From: Kordiimonadales bacterium IMCC3096
Lineage (GTDB): Bacteria; Pseudomonadota; Alphaproteobacteria; Minwuiales; Minwuiaceae
Direction: 5' to 3'
NCBI GenBank assembly: GCA_016865035.1
Contig: CP018227.1
Coordinates: 590,001 to 654,000, forward strand
Length of the DNA stretch: 64,000 bases
The notes beneath the pieces were generated by a model. That model did not search any database. It had not been told where the DNA came from and saw only the letters and a list, made by a program, of their open reading frames with translations. Positions 17,726-26,991 of this stretch are shown here, piece after piece (within the stretch, counting starts at the first letter, position 1; every line of letters begins with the position of its first letter). Both the position numbers and the translations under genes were made by a program.

Positions 17726-18904
17726 ATGAGCAGGACAGAAGAGCCGGACCTGAACCAGATCCAGAACCATCGCCAGTGCAGCGTCGGTGTACTGGATACG
17801 GGCGACGATCCGGACATGCGCTTCGATGACGAAGGGCGCAGCCACTACTACCACGACTACATGCGCGCCGCTGCCGAGCTGGTTCACGAGGGACCAGAGG
17901 GCGAGGCCATGCTGCAGGCACTGGCCGAGCAGATCCGTGCGGACGGCAAGGGCAAGCCCTACGACTGCATCATGGGTCTGAGCGGTGGCGTCGACAGCAC
18001 CTATGTGGCACTGCAGGCGCGCCGTCTGGGACTGCGCCCCCTCGCCGTTCATCTCGACAATGGCTGGAACGCGGAGCTTGCGGTCCAGAACATCGAACAG
18101 ATCGTCAGCCGCCTGGACATCGACCTGCACACCCATGTCATTGACTGGAACGAGTTCCGGGACCTGCAGCGCGCCCACATCAAGGCATCCGTGATCGACA
18201 TCGAAGTCGTTTCGGACCACGCGATATTTGCTTTGCTGAACCAGTTGGCATCGAAGTATGGCATCCGCCATGTCCTCAGCGGCACCAATGTGGTGACCGA
18301 ATTCGTCATGCCGCCGCACTGGATCTATGCCAAGACCGATCACGTGAACATACAGGCGATCCACGCTGCCTATGGCGAGGTACCGCTGAAGACCTACCCC
18401 TTCATGTCCTTGAAACAGAAGAAGTGGGACATGATGTTCCGGGGACTGAAATCCCACTCCATCCTGAACCTGATGCCTTACGACAAGGCTGCGGTGAAAC
18501 AGCGGATCATCGAGGAACTGGGCTGGCGGGACTATGGCGGCAAGCACCACGAGTCGATATTCACCCGCTTCTACCAAGGCTACATCCTGCCGGTGAAGTT
18601 CGGTGTCGACAAGCGCAAGGCCCATCTGACGAACCTGATCTATGCCGGACAGATCACCAAGGAAGAGGCGCTGGCCGAACTGTCCGCGCCCCCCTACGAT
18701 CCGGATCAGATGGAGGAGGACCGCCAGTTCGTCTCCAAGAAGCTGGGGTTCACCCTGGCGGAGTTCGATGAACTCATGCGGGCGCCGCCGCGGCCCCACA
18801 GCGACTTTGCGGTCGAGCGTTCCGTCTACGAGATGTACCCCGCGTTGCGCCCGCTGCGTGGTGCCTTCAACCTGATCAAGCCCCGTGCCGGGAAGCGTAC
18901 CTGA
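17726..18904 (+). CDS. N-acetyl sugar amidotransferase, copy 2 (WbpG/PseA type) with degenerate zinc ribbon
   Basis: This 392-residue paralogue of the gene at 6760 has the PP-loop SGGVDS at residues 86-91 and the full WNEFRDLQ helix (141-158) that the other copy lacks. The zinc-ribbon cysteines are mostly gone: only C18 remains, and the second Cys pair is replaced by Ser39 and Tyr42 in GRSHYY. The C-terminal half, with GKHHESIFTRFYQGY and DKRKAHL, is nearly the same in both copies. It would amidinate an acetamido sugar with ammonia from HisH/HisF. The ATG at 17726 follows the previous stop by one base. Confidence 0.85.
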   Translation: MSRTEEPDLNQIQNHRQCSVGVLDTGDDPDMRFDDEGRSHYYHDYMRAAAELVHEGPEGEAMLQALAEQIRADGKGKPYDCIMGLSGGVDSTYVALQARRLGLRPLAVHLDNGWNAELAVQNIEQIVSRLDIDLHTHVIDWNEFRDLQRAHIKASVIDIEVVSDHAIFALLNQLASKYGIRHVLSGTNVVTEFVMPPHWIYAKTDHVNIQAIHAAYGEVPLKTYPFMSLKQKKWDMMFRGLKSHSILNLMPYDKAAVKQRIIEELGWRDYGGKHHESIFTRFYQGYILPVKFGVDKRKAHLTNLIYAGQITKEEALAELSAPPYDPDQMEEDRQFVSKKLGFTLAEFDELMRAPPRPHSDFAVERSVYEMYPALRPLRGAFNLIKPRAGKRT

Positions 18905-18927
18905 GTGTCGGGATCGCGTGTCCCCGA

Positions 18928-20088
18928 ATGACCGGAACAGACGTTCGGTGGCTTACGGACAGGCAGATCCTGCTGATCTCACCGCAGGTCTGGGACCACA
19001 TACCGATTTCCAAGCATCACTATGCAGAGGCGCTGGGACTTTCGAACAGGGTCTTCTTTCTCGATCCTCCGGACTGGACCATGCGTCCGGGCGCAGTGCG
19101 CCGCACGGCAACGGAACGGCAGGGCGTGGAGCGCATCATCTGGCGACCCTGCCTGCCGAGGGCACTGCGGTTTCATGCGCCCGGGCTCTATCGGATATGG
19201 ATCGGACGGGAGGTCCGTCGGCTGGTCCGGACGCTGCGGGCCAGCCCGGATCTGGTCTGGTGCTTCGATTTCAATACCTACCCCGACCTTCGTGCATTCG
19301 GTGCGCCGCGCGCGATCTTCCATCCGGTGGACCCCATCAGCGATCCTCGGCAGGCCCGGATCGGTCGTACCGCCGACCTCGTGCTCAGCGTGTCGGAACG
19401 CATTCTGGAGAGTGTGACGGCACACGCGCCGTCCCCCGTCAGCGCCGTGATCAGTCATGGCACCGGACCGGAGTTCGAGGCACTGGCGCGCGCGGAGGTG
19501 AGTACACAACAGATGGATGGCAGCATTCACTGCGGTTACTTCGGAAACCTCGACCGCCCCACCATCAACGTGGATCTGCTGAGGGCAGTGGCGCGGCAGC
19601 ATCCGGATATCACCTTCCATTACTGGGGCCCCTTCAGCGAGGGTTCCCCCCTGGCGGCGGCATTGGCGGATTGCGGGAACTGCCTGTTTCACGGCGCGCT
19701 GCCGAAGGCGGAACTGGCGAAGGCGGCGGCGGACATGGATTGCCTGTTGCTGAGCTATCAGGATCATGAAACCGAGTCGGACCGTTCGAATTCGCACAAG
19801 TTCCTGGAGTATTTCGCGACGGGGAAGGTGGTTGTCAGCAGCCGCATGTCGATCTATGCCGACGACCCGGAACTGGTCCGCATGTCCGGTGCGGTCGATG
19901 ACAGTGACTTCTGTGATGTCTTCAGCGAGACGGTGAACACCCTGGGCACCCACAACGCGCCGGAACGCCAGATGCGCCGCAAGGCACTGGCACTGCAGAA
20001 TACCTACCCCCGCAACATTGCACGGATCGACAGCATTCTCTGCCAGATCGAGACGACCACCGGCCGCAGCAAGGAAACGAGATCATGA
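18928..20088 (+). CDS. Glycosyltransferase (GT-B, unassigned family)
   Basis: This 386-residue protein has a two-domain GT-B outline: LLISPQVWDHIPISKHHYAEAL at the start, VLSVSERILESV in the middle, GYFGNLDRPTINVDLL opening the donor domain, and NSHKFLEYFATGKVVVSS where GT4/GT1 proteins have their donor-binding Glu. It is 23 bases after the amidotransferase gene and overlaps the FkbM gene by four bases. A related architecture is encoded at 58069 in the second locus. Specificity unknown. Confidence 0.75.
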   Translation: MTGTDVRWLTDRQILLISPQVWDHIPISKHHYAEALGLSNRVFFLDPPDWTMRPGAVRRTATERQGVERIIWRPCLPRALRFHAPGLYRIWIGREVRRLVRTLRASPDLVWCFDFNTYPDLRAFGAPRAIFHPVDPISDPRQARIGRTADLVLSVSERILESVTAHAPSPVSAVISHGTGPEFEALARAEVSTQQMDGSIHCGYFGNLDRPTINVDLLRAVARQHPDITFHYWGPFSEGSPLAAALADCGNCLFHGALPKAELAKAAADMDCLLLSYQDHETESDRSNSHKFLEYFATGKVVVSSRMSIYADDPELVRMSGAVDDSDFCDVFSETVNTLGTHNAPERQMRRKALALQNTYPRNIARIDSILCQIETTTGRSKETRS

Positions 20089-20921
20089 GCCTGAAACGAT
20101 TGATCGCCCGCAGTGTCGATGTGCTGCCCTGGGGTGTGCGCAACAGCATCAAGTCACTGCCACTGGTGGCACCGCTGCAGCGCTGGCTGGTCAACTCGGC
20201 GATGAAGGATGCCGAGTTCGTGCACCGCATCACCGCCGGTCCCGCGAAGGGGCTGTCCATGCGGATCAGACTGCCGGAGGACAAGCTGTACTGGACCGGC
20301 ACCTGGGAGCAGGATGTGACAACCGCCCTCGCGGCAGAGGTCGCGCCGGGGATGGTCTGCTACGACATCGGCAGTCACAGGGGTTTCATGGCCGGTGTCA
20401 TGGCCGCGAATAGTGCGGGCGAGGTGATCTGCTTCGAACCCAATCCGCAGAATGCGGCAACGATCGATGACCTGATCGCGCTGAACCCGCAGATGAAACT
20501 GTCCCTGCAGACTCTTGCCGTCGGCGCAGACGATACAACCGCCACGTTCGAGATCATGCCCGAGACAAGCATGGGCAAGCTTTCGAGTTCCAGCTTTCAG
20601 CACGGCACCGACGGGCAGCAGCGTATCGAGGTTCAGGTCGCGCGTCTGGATACCCTGGTCGACAGTCAGGTCGTTGCACCGCCAGACCTGCTGAAGATCG
20701 ACATCGAGGGTGCGGAGCTGGATGCCCTGCAGGGTGCGACCGCCACCATCGAGAAGTTCAGACCGACCCTGCTGATCGAGGTCCACTCCCACGATCTGCT
20801 GACCGGTTGCCGCCAATGGCTGGCGGAGCGGAACTACCGGATGCACGTCGTGCAACAGGATCTGGACACCATCACCGCTGCCAACTTCCATGTCTGCCAC
20901 CTGGTCGCCAAGCCTTCCTGA
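20085..20921 (+). CDS. FkbM family methyltransferase
   Basis: This 278-residue protein has the SAM-binding segment VCYDIGSHRGFMAGVMA and the FkbM signature LLKIDIEGAELDALQGA, with ICFEPNP between them. FkbM-type enzymes O-methylate hydroxyl groups and are common in glycan loci. It overlaps the glycosyltransferase genes on both sides. It probably methylates a ring hydroxyl of this glycan. Position of methylation is unknown. Confidence 0.85.
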   Translation: MSLKRLIARSVDVLPWGVRNSIKSLPLVAPLQRWLVNSAMKDAEFVHRITAGPAKGLSMRIRLPEDKLYWTGTWEQDVTTALAAEVAPGMVCYDIGSHRGFMAGVMAANSAGEVICFEPNPQNAATIDDLIALNPQMKLSLQTLAVGADDTTATFEIMPETSMGKLSSSSFQHGTDGQQRIEVQVARLDTLVDSQVVAPPDLLKIDIEGAELDALQGATATIEKFRPTLLIEVHSHDLLTGCRQWLAERNYRMHVVQQDLDTITAANFHVCHLVAKPS

Positions 20922-22171
20922 TGGCGCATCGCTATGTGATCGTCTCCGGTTTCCAGGTGATCAACAATCCGCGCGTGGTCAAGGAAGCCGACGCCATCGC
21001 GGAACTGGGTCACGAGGTCATCGTGCTGGCTGCCATACATCGGGCGCAGGACCTGCCGCGCATCAACGCGATGGTACGGGAGCGGAAATGGCAACATGTG
21101 CCCGTGGTGGACCTGACCCGCACGGGGCTGATGAATCGGCTGCGTGGCACCGGGCTGCGGGCGATGGCGCGACTGATGCGGGAGGCCGGGCAACGCTTCG
21201 GCTACGAACACCCGATGCAACTGGGGTATGAAGCAGGTTCGCTGCTGCGCACCGCGCGTCGGCTGAACGCTGACCTCTACAGTCTGCATCTGGAAAAGGC
21301 ACTCTGGGTCGGCACCAAACTGATCCATGATGGCCGCGCCGTGCGGATCGACATGGAGGACTGGTACACCTGTGATGGTCTTCCGGTCGATCAGGCCAAG
21401 CGGCCACTGGCGATGATGCGTCGGGCCGAGTCGTTCCTGCTCAACAATGCCGTCCATGCAACAACGACGTCCCATGCTCTGGCAGATGCCCTGGTGCAGG
21501 CCTATGGCTGCCCGAAGCCGGACGTGATCCACAACAGTTTTCCGTCCGGGGAACGTCTGACGACGGACGGCAGGATCGTGGACCGTACAGATACCGCCAT
21601 TCCGTCAATCACCTGGTTCTCGCAGACGATAGGTCCAGGGCGCGGACTCGAGATCCTGATGAAGGCGATCATGCTGATCGATGCACCGTTCGAACTGCAT
21701 CTGCGCGGAACCCCTCGCCCCGGCTTCGTGCAGGAACTCATGGCCCCGCTCTCACCGGAAGTCCGTGGTCGTGTCCATGTCCATGCCCAGGTCCCGCAGG
21801 AAGAACTGCTGTCGCGGCTGAGCGAGCACGATATCGGCTATTGCGGGGAACGTTCGGACAAGCCCAACAGCGATCTGACCATCGCAAACAAGGTCTTCGA
21901 GTACATGCGCGCCGGCCTCGCCATCGTGGCCAGTGACACTGCCGGACAGAAGGAAGTCGCCGCGACGGCGCCCGAAGCGGTCCGCATCTTTCCGCAGGAC
22001 GATGCGCAGGCCCTTGCCAATGCCCTGCGCCCGCTGATCGAGGATGCCGAGACCCGAAAAGGCGCGGCGGCCGCGGCCGTGGCGGCCCTGGATCAGCATT
22101 TCTCCTGGGAACTGTCGAAGGCACGGCTGCAGGATCAGGTGAATGGCTTTCTGGGAGCAGCAGACACTTGA
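20921..22171 (+). CDS. Glycosyltransferase (GT-B, GT4-like)
   Basis: This 416-residue protein starts with YVIVSGFQVINNPRVVKEADAIAELGHEV, typical of GT-B enzymes that act on surface glycans. It has a donor domain with TWFSQTIGPGRGLEIL and IANKVFEYMRAGLAIVASD, where the Glu of FEY takes the place of the GT4 donor Glu. The ATG at 20921 overlaps the FkbM stop by one base, so it was chosen over a longer in-frame extension. Donor and acceptor unknown. Confidence 0.75.
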   Translation: MAHRYVIVSGFQVINNPRVVKEADAIAELGHEVIVLAAIHRAQDLPRINAMVRERKWQHVPVVDLTRTGLMNRLRGTGLRAMARLMREAGQRFGYEHPMQLGYEAGSLLRTARRLNADLYSLHLEKALWVGTKLIHDGRAVRIDMEDWYTCDGLPVDQAKRPLAMMRRAESFLLNNAVHATTTSHALADALVQAYGCPKPDVIHNSFPSGERLTTDGRIVDRTDTAIPSITWFSQTIGPGRGLEILMKAIMLIDAPFELHLRGTPRPGFVQELMAPLSPEVRGRVHVHAQVPQEELLSRLSEHDIGYCGERSDKPNSDLTIANKVFEYMRAGLAIVASDTAGQKEVAATAPEAVRIFPQDDAQALANALRPLIEDAETRKGAAAAAVAALDQHFSWELSKARLQDQVNGFLGAADT

Positions 22172-23457
22172 AACGGGTTCTCTGCATCTCGCCGCACTTT
22201 CCGCCGGTGAATGCCGCCGACATGCACCGGCTGCGGCAATCCCTGCCGTGGATGCGCGCGAACGGCTGGGAACCGATTGTCTTTGCCGTCGATCCCGCTG
22301 ACTGCGAGACGGCCTCCGACCCCCTGTTGCTTCAGACCATTCCCGACGACATCGAGGTCCATCACGTGCGGGCCTTCTCGCCCCGCCTGACGCGCAAGGT
22401 GGGGCTGGGCAATCTCGGCTTTCGCTGCTGGCTGCAGTTGCGGCGCGCCGTGGATGCCTATCTGGCCCGCCATCCGGTGGACCTGATCTTCTTCACGACA
22501 ACGGTCTTCACGGCCATCGCCCACGGTCCGCACTGGAAGCGGAAATTCGGTGTTCCCTTCGTCGTCGATCTGCAGGATCCGTGGCGCAACGACTATTATC
22601 TCTCGCTGCCGCGCGAGAAACGCCCGCGCAAGTTTGCCTTCGACTACTGGCAGAAGTCGAAACTGGAAGCCCGCACGATGCCGGAGGCTGCCGGCGTGCT
22701 GGCCGTGTCGGAACCCTACATCCGCACGGTTCAGGACCGCTATCCCGTACTGCGCGACAGGCCGGAACTGACCCTGCCCTTCGCGGCGGCGGTCGGCGAC
22801 ATGGACATCGCACGTACCCTTCCCGAGACCGAGAGATCAGCGGACCCGTCACAGGTTGTCGTGCGCTACGTCGGCCGGGGCGGACCGGACATGGCGCGGG
22901 CGCTTGCAATCCTGTTCCGTGCCATGCGGCTGGGGCTTGAACGCGAACGCGAGACCTTTGACAGGCTGCGGTTCGAATTCTACGGCACCAGCTACGCCCG
23001 TGCGGGCCACGGCATGCGAACGATCCTGCCGGTTGCAGAACGGGAGGGGGTCGCAGACCAGGTCAGCGAGATACCGGACCGTCTCCCCTATTTCGTGTCG
23101 CTGCGCCATCTTCTGGACGCGGATGCCCTGCTGGTGATCGGCTCCGATGACGCCGCCTATACAGCGTCCAAGGTCTATCCCTACGTGCTTGCCGGCCGGC
23201 CACTGCTCTCGATCTTTCACGAATCCAGCGGGGCTGCGAAATTCGTCCGCAAGACAGGTGCCGGCTCTGTCGTGACATTCGGCCCGGGACAGACCGACGA
23301 CCTGGCAGTGCAGGAGACCTGTTCCGCCCTTGCCGCATTCGTCCGCATGCCGCAAGTTCCCGAAATGGACAGGACGGCATTCGCCGCTTTCACCGCTGAA
23401 GCCATGACGGCAAGAATGACCGCGTTCTTCGAAGAAGCCGTTGCGTCCCGACCTTGA
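22168..23457 (+). CDS. Glycosyltransferase-like protein (GT-B)
   Basis: This 429-residue protein begins KRVLCISPHFPPVNAADMHRLRQ, a start seen in GT4-like enzymes, and has VDLQDPWRNDYY and a C-terminal ASKVYPYVLAGRPLLSIFHE segment in place of the GT4 donor motif. The start is a TTG at 22168 that overlaps the previous stop. It probably transfers a sugar in the cytoplasm. The lack of a clear E-x7-E makes the family uncertain. Confidence 0.7.
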   Translation: MKRVLCISPHFPPVNAADMHRLRQSLPWMRANGWEPIVFAVDPADCETASDPLLLQTIPDDIEVHHVRAFSPRLTRKVGLGNLGFRCWLQLRRAVDAYLARHPVDLIFFTTTVFTAIAHGPHWKRKFGVPFVVDLQDPWRNDYYLSLPREKRPRKFAFDYWQKSKLEARTMPEAAGVLAVSEPYIRTVQDRYPVLRDRPELTLPFAAAVGDMDIARTLPETERSADPSQVVVRYVGRGGPDMARALAILFRAMRLGLERERETFDRLRFEFYGTSYARAGHGMRTILPVAEREGVADQVSEIPDRLPYFVSLRHLLDADALLVIGSDDAAYTASKVYPYVLAGRPLLSIFHESSGAAKFVRKTGAGSVVTFGPGQTDDLAVQETCSALAAFVRMPQVPEMDRTAFAAFTAEAMTARMTAFFEEAVASRP

Positions 23458-23467
23458 TGGAATGCCT

Positions 23468-24097
23468 ATGACCGAGAAATTCGTACAGTATGGCTGTGGC
23501 CAGGGTGGACCGGCCACCTGGGTGAACTACGACGCATCGCCCACCCTTCGTTTCGAGCGCATTCCGCTGATCGGACGCCTCTACACCCGCAACAGCCAGC
23601 GTTTCGCCGACACCGTCCGCTATGGCGACATCGTGGCAGGGCTGCCTGAACCGGATGCCAGCGCGGACGCTGTCTATTGTTCGCATGTGCTGGAACATCT
23701 GGCACTTGAAGACCTGCGTATCGCGCTTGGCAATACCATTCGATTGCTGAAGCCTGGTGGCATGTTCCGGCTGGTTGTTCCCGACATGGAGTTCGAGGCC
23801 AGACGGTATCTGGACAACCCCGATGCCGATGCCGTGAGCCAGTTCATGGACGCGACCTATCTGGGATCGCGTCGCAGGGCCCGCACCTTGAGACAGAAGC
23901 TGACCAGCCAGTTTGGCAACAGCAGCCATCTGTGGATGTGGGACTACAAGGGTCTCGCGCAGGAGCTGAAGCATGCGGGTTTCGAAGATATCCGTCGCGC
24001 TAGCCACGGCGACGCCTCGATGGCCGCCTTTGCAGACGTCGAAGATCCCGGGCGCTGGGCGAACAGTCTGGGCATCGAGTGCAGGAAACCGCGTTGA
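23468..24097 (+). CDS. SAM-dependent methyltransferase-like protein
   Basis: This 209-residue protein has the C-terminal half of a class I methyltransferase, with YCSHVLEHLALEDL, NTIRLLKPGGMFRLVVPD and a GFEDIRRASHGD end. The usual Gly-rich SAM loop is replaced by YGCGQGGPATWVNYDAS, as in many short polysaccharide-locus methyltransferases. The ATG at 23468 has a GGA a few bases before it; in-frame ATGs at 23441 and 23462 are alternatives. The end overlaps the next start. Substrate unknown. Confidence 0.65.
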   Translation: MTEKFVQYGCGQGGPATWVNYDASPTLRFERIPLIGRLYTRNSQRFADTVRYGDIVAGLPEPDASADAVYCSHVLEHLALEDLRIALGNTIRLLKPGGMFRLVVPDMEFEARRYLDNPDADAVSQFMDATYLGSRRRARTLRQKLTSQFGNSSHLWMWDYKGLAQELKHAGFEDIRRASHGDASMAAFADVEDPGRWANSLGIECRKPR

Positions 24098-25299
24098 ACA
24101 AGAAGGTATCGAACGTGCGGCTGGCGATACTTTCCAGCCATCCGATCCAGTACAACGCCCCTCTTTTTCGTGAACTCGCGAACCAGGACGGCCTGACACT
24201 ACGTGTCTTCTATTGCTGGGAAGGTACGGCGAATTCCTTCGATCACGAATTCAATCGGCCTGTGACACTCGATATTCCGCTGCTGGAAGGCTATGACTGG
24301 GAAATGGTGCCCAATGTCGCGAAGGATCCCGGCACGCACCATTTCGGCGGCCTGCACAACCCCGAAATGAACTCCAGGATTGCCCGGTTTGATCCGGATT
24401 GCCTGCTTGTGTTCGGCTGGGCCTGGCGGACGAACCTGAGCGCGCTCAGGCACTTCCATGGCCGCATTCCCGTTCTCTTCCGCGGCGATTCGACATTGCG
24501 GTCGACGCATCACGCCCGTTGGAAATCATGGTTGCGCCGGACGTTACTGACCTGGGTCTACAGACACGTTGATCTCGCACTCTCGCCCGGGCAGGAAAAT
24601 CGCAAGTACCTGAAGGCGATGGGTTTCCCCGAAGACCGCATACGCCACATGCCCCATGCGATCGACATACATCGCTTCTCCGCGGACGATCCTGAATCAT
24701 CGCGGCGCGCGCATGAGATGCGCTCCAATCTGGGCATTTCGCCGGAAGCGCTCGTGTTTCTCTTCGCCGGGAAGTTCGTCCAGCGCAAACAGGTGCATGT
24801 CCTGCTCGCAGCTTTCAGGGAACTTCGTACCGAACTCCCCTCCTCGGACATGCACCTGGTGCTGGTCGGGGACGGACCTGACGAGCCGATGCTTCGAAGG
24901 CAGTCAGAGGAGACGCCCTCGGTACATTTTTGCGGTTTCAGGAACCAGAGCGAGATGCCGGCAACATACCGGATGGCCGATGTATATGTGCTGCCCTCGG
25001 TTCGCGACACCTGGGGCCTGGGGCTGAACGAGGCATTGGCAGCAGGCTGCGTCGCGATCGCCAGCGATCATGTCGGCGCCGCACCCGATCTGCTGGAGGC
25101 CAGGCAATATGGCCGGATCTTCGAGTGCGGCAACTCCGCTGCACTTTGCGCAGCGATGCGCGAGTTTGTGGATCTGCGATCAGACTTGCCCATGCTTGCG
25201 CGTCAGGCGGTCGAGGACAGTCCGGGTTGGTCAATCGAGTCCGCGGCAGAGGCCGTTGCGGCGGTGATACGTGAAGCCACGGAATCCCCGCTCCGTTGA
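24094..25299 (+). CDS. Glycosyltransferase family 4
   Basis: This 401-residue GT-B enzyme opens with LAILSSHPIQYNAPLFRELA, has FAGKFVQRKQVHVLLAAF at the donor domain and the E-x7-E-like region RDTWGLGLNEALAAG. The TTG start at 24094 overlaps the previous stop as TTGA and has an AGGA ribosome site seven bases before it; a GTG at 24079 is an alternative. It is the last gene before a 268-bp break in an otherwise gapless operon. Confidence 0.8.
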   Translation: MNKKVSNVRLAILSSHPIQYNAPLFRELANQDGLTLRVFYCWEGTANSFDHEFNRPVTLDIPLLEGYDWEMVPNVAKDPGTHHFGGLHNPEMNSRIARFDPDCLLVFGWAWRTNLSALRHFHGRIPVLFRGDSTLRSTHHARWKSWLRRTLLTWVYRHVDLALSPGQENRKYLKAMGFPEDRIRHMPHAIDIHRFSADDPESSRRAHEMRSNLGISPEALVFLFAGKFVQRKQVHVLLAAFRELRTELPSSDMHLVLVGDGPDEPMLRRQSEETPSVHFCGFRNQSEMPATYRMADVYVLPSVRDTWGLGLNEALAAGCVAIASDHVGAAPDLLEARQYGRIFECGNSAALCAAMREFVDLRSDLPMLARQAVEDSPGWSIESAAEAVAAVIREATESPLR

Positions 25300-25567
25300 T
25301 TGGCCACACCGACTATTGGCACTCGACAGCGTGAATGTTCTCACAGTCCTGCGCATCCATGCCCTGGTCACACAGGGATTGAAGACAAAATGACTTGCGT
25401 TGATTTCCAAGCACTGGCAAGCCACTACGACATGTGGGCTGACAGGCGTGGCTATCTCCAAAGGGCATCTGGCGAACACCGGCCCGGACAGGGGTGCCCG
25501 GTGCCCCCAGGACAATGGCCGATGCCTTGACCATCACCACCTTCTGGCATTGATCGAAAGCAGTTGC
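25300..25567. other. Non-coding gap inside the polysaccharide operon
   Basis: This 268-bp stretch interrupts genes that otherwise overlap or nearly touch. It holds a 46-codon frame at 25390-25530 that shows no recognisable family and no strong ribosome site, so it was not called as a gene. No clear terminator was seen. It precedes a gene of unusually low GC content and may be a junction left by gene acquisition, or hold a secondary promoter. Confidence 0.4.
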
Positions 25568-26956
25568 ATGACGGCAGTTGAGAATTATCACGGTTCAGAC
25601 GGTGACCTGGCTTCGCATCGTACATCCGGCTATGCCGATCTGGTGGTTGGCGCAGCGGTCGCGCTTGTCGCGCTGATGTCCGGTGTCGAAATCCTGATGG
25701 CACTCGGCCTTGGTCTCTTCGCCTACTCGCTTTACTGGTTCATCGATACAACAGGTAAGGAAGTCGCCATTGGCGCCGTGGTTTCGATGATTGCCACCGC
25801 ACAGTGGATTGTCGGACCCTATCTGGCCTATTACCACGATGCCGTTACTTACAAGTACAGAATGTACGTTGACGAGGAAACCTACTCCCTCTACATCGTT
25901 CCGTCGTTGTTCCTGCTCGTATTTGCAATTCGTTTTTTCGCGCCCAAGATCAGCATCTTTCAAATTCGAAATTATATCGTCAATACGTCGCTTCTGAGTT
26001 CGAGAAATATTTACTATATTTTTGCGATTGGAGCCATTACACAGCTATCCGTATCAAGTCTCCCATTTTCTCTTCGATTTTTCATTTTCCTGTTCTCTCA
26101 ATTTGCATTTATTGGCGCCATCTACATGATGGTTCTCGGGATGCGATTCCGCTGGGTATGCCTGATTACTGCGTTTCTTCTTCAGGGAATGAATTCGCTC
26201 GATTACAGCCTTTTTCACATTTTCCTGCTCTGGTCCGCACTTATCGCGTCTTATATCTGCGCAGAACTACGGCTGAATTTTACCACGAAGCTTGCTGTTC
26301 TGGTCCTGAGTGTACTGCTTGTGGCGCAGCTTCAGGCAGCCAAGTCCGAATATCGTCTCCGCATCATTCAAGATCCCGGTAGTGCCGGAATCTTTTCACT
26401 AATGGACGCCATGGTGGAGAATTCCCTCTTCCAGAATTCCGCATTCTCGTCGACAAGCACCGACTATGGACAGCTGAATGCCCGCCTGAATCAGGGATGG
26501 ATCATCAGCGCCGCGATGAACTATGTCCCCTCGGTTCGCGAATTCGAGAACGGAGAGACAATTGTGCGCGCATTCCAGGAAAGTCTTCTGCCGAGATTCC
26601 TGTTCGAGAAGCGCGACATCAAGGTATCTGACGGATTCGAGAGGTACACCGGGCTGAAGGTTTCCAGCGACACCTCTTTCGGCATCAGCGTCGTGGGCGA
26701 GGCCTGGGTCAATTTTGGCTACTACGGCATCATCTTCATGGGATTCTTTGGCACATTCTATGGCCTGATCCTGAAGACGATCGTCATCATTGCCCGAAGA
26801 TTTCCCACGGTAATCTTCTGGATACCCCTGATATTCCTGCAGGCGACCAAGGCCGAGACCGAGAGCGCCATCGTGCTGAACCACATCGTCAAGTCAGGAG
26901 CTCTGGTCGCGATGTTCTACGTCTTTGCCTACAAGGTTCTGAAGTGGCGCATCTAG
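25568..26956 (+). CDS. Polymerase-like multi-pass membrane protein (Wzy/EpsG-like)
   Basis: This 462-residue protein has about ten hydrophobic segments, a long hydrophilic loop between about residues 270 and 375, and an SFGISVVGEAWVNFGYYGIIFMGFF segment late in the chain, as in O-antigen polymerase-like proteins. It would join repeat units in the periplasm. The middle of the gene, about 25950-26300, is much richer in A and T than its neighbours, which suggests recent transfer. An ABC-exported glycan does not need a Wzy polymerase, so its role here is open. The ATG at 25568 gives the first membrane segment soon after the start. Confidence 0.65.
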   Translation: MTAVENYHGSDGDLASHRTSGYADLVVGAAVALVALMSGVEILMALGLGLFAYSLYWFIDTTGKEVAIGAVVSMIATAQWIVGPYLAYYHDAVTYKYRMYVDEETYSLYIVPSLFLLVFAIRFFAPKISIFQIRNYIVNTSLLSSRNIYYIFAIGAITQLSVSSLPFSLRFFIFLFSQFAFIGAIYMMVLGMRFRWVCLITAFLLQGMNSLDYSLFHIFLLWSALIASYICAELRLNFTTKLAVLVLSVLLVAQLQAAKSEYRLRIIQDPGSAGIFSLMDAMVENSLFQNSAFSSTSTDYGQLNARLNQGWIISAAMNYVPSVREFENGETIVRAFQESLLPRFLFEKRDIKVSDGFERYTGLKVSSDTSFGISVVGEAWVNFGYYGIIFMGFFGTFYGLILKTIVIIARRFPTVIFWIPLIFLQATKAETESAIVLNHIVKSGALVAMFYVFAYKVLKWRI

Positions 26957-26991
26957 ACCTTCGGCGTCATCGACCCGGCTGACTGCAGCTG

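Noticed and set aside
25390-25530. 46-codon ORF in the operon gap
   Set aside because: No ribosome site of note, no recognisable family, and no overlap with neighbours, unlike the rest of the operon.
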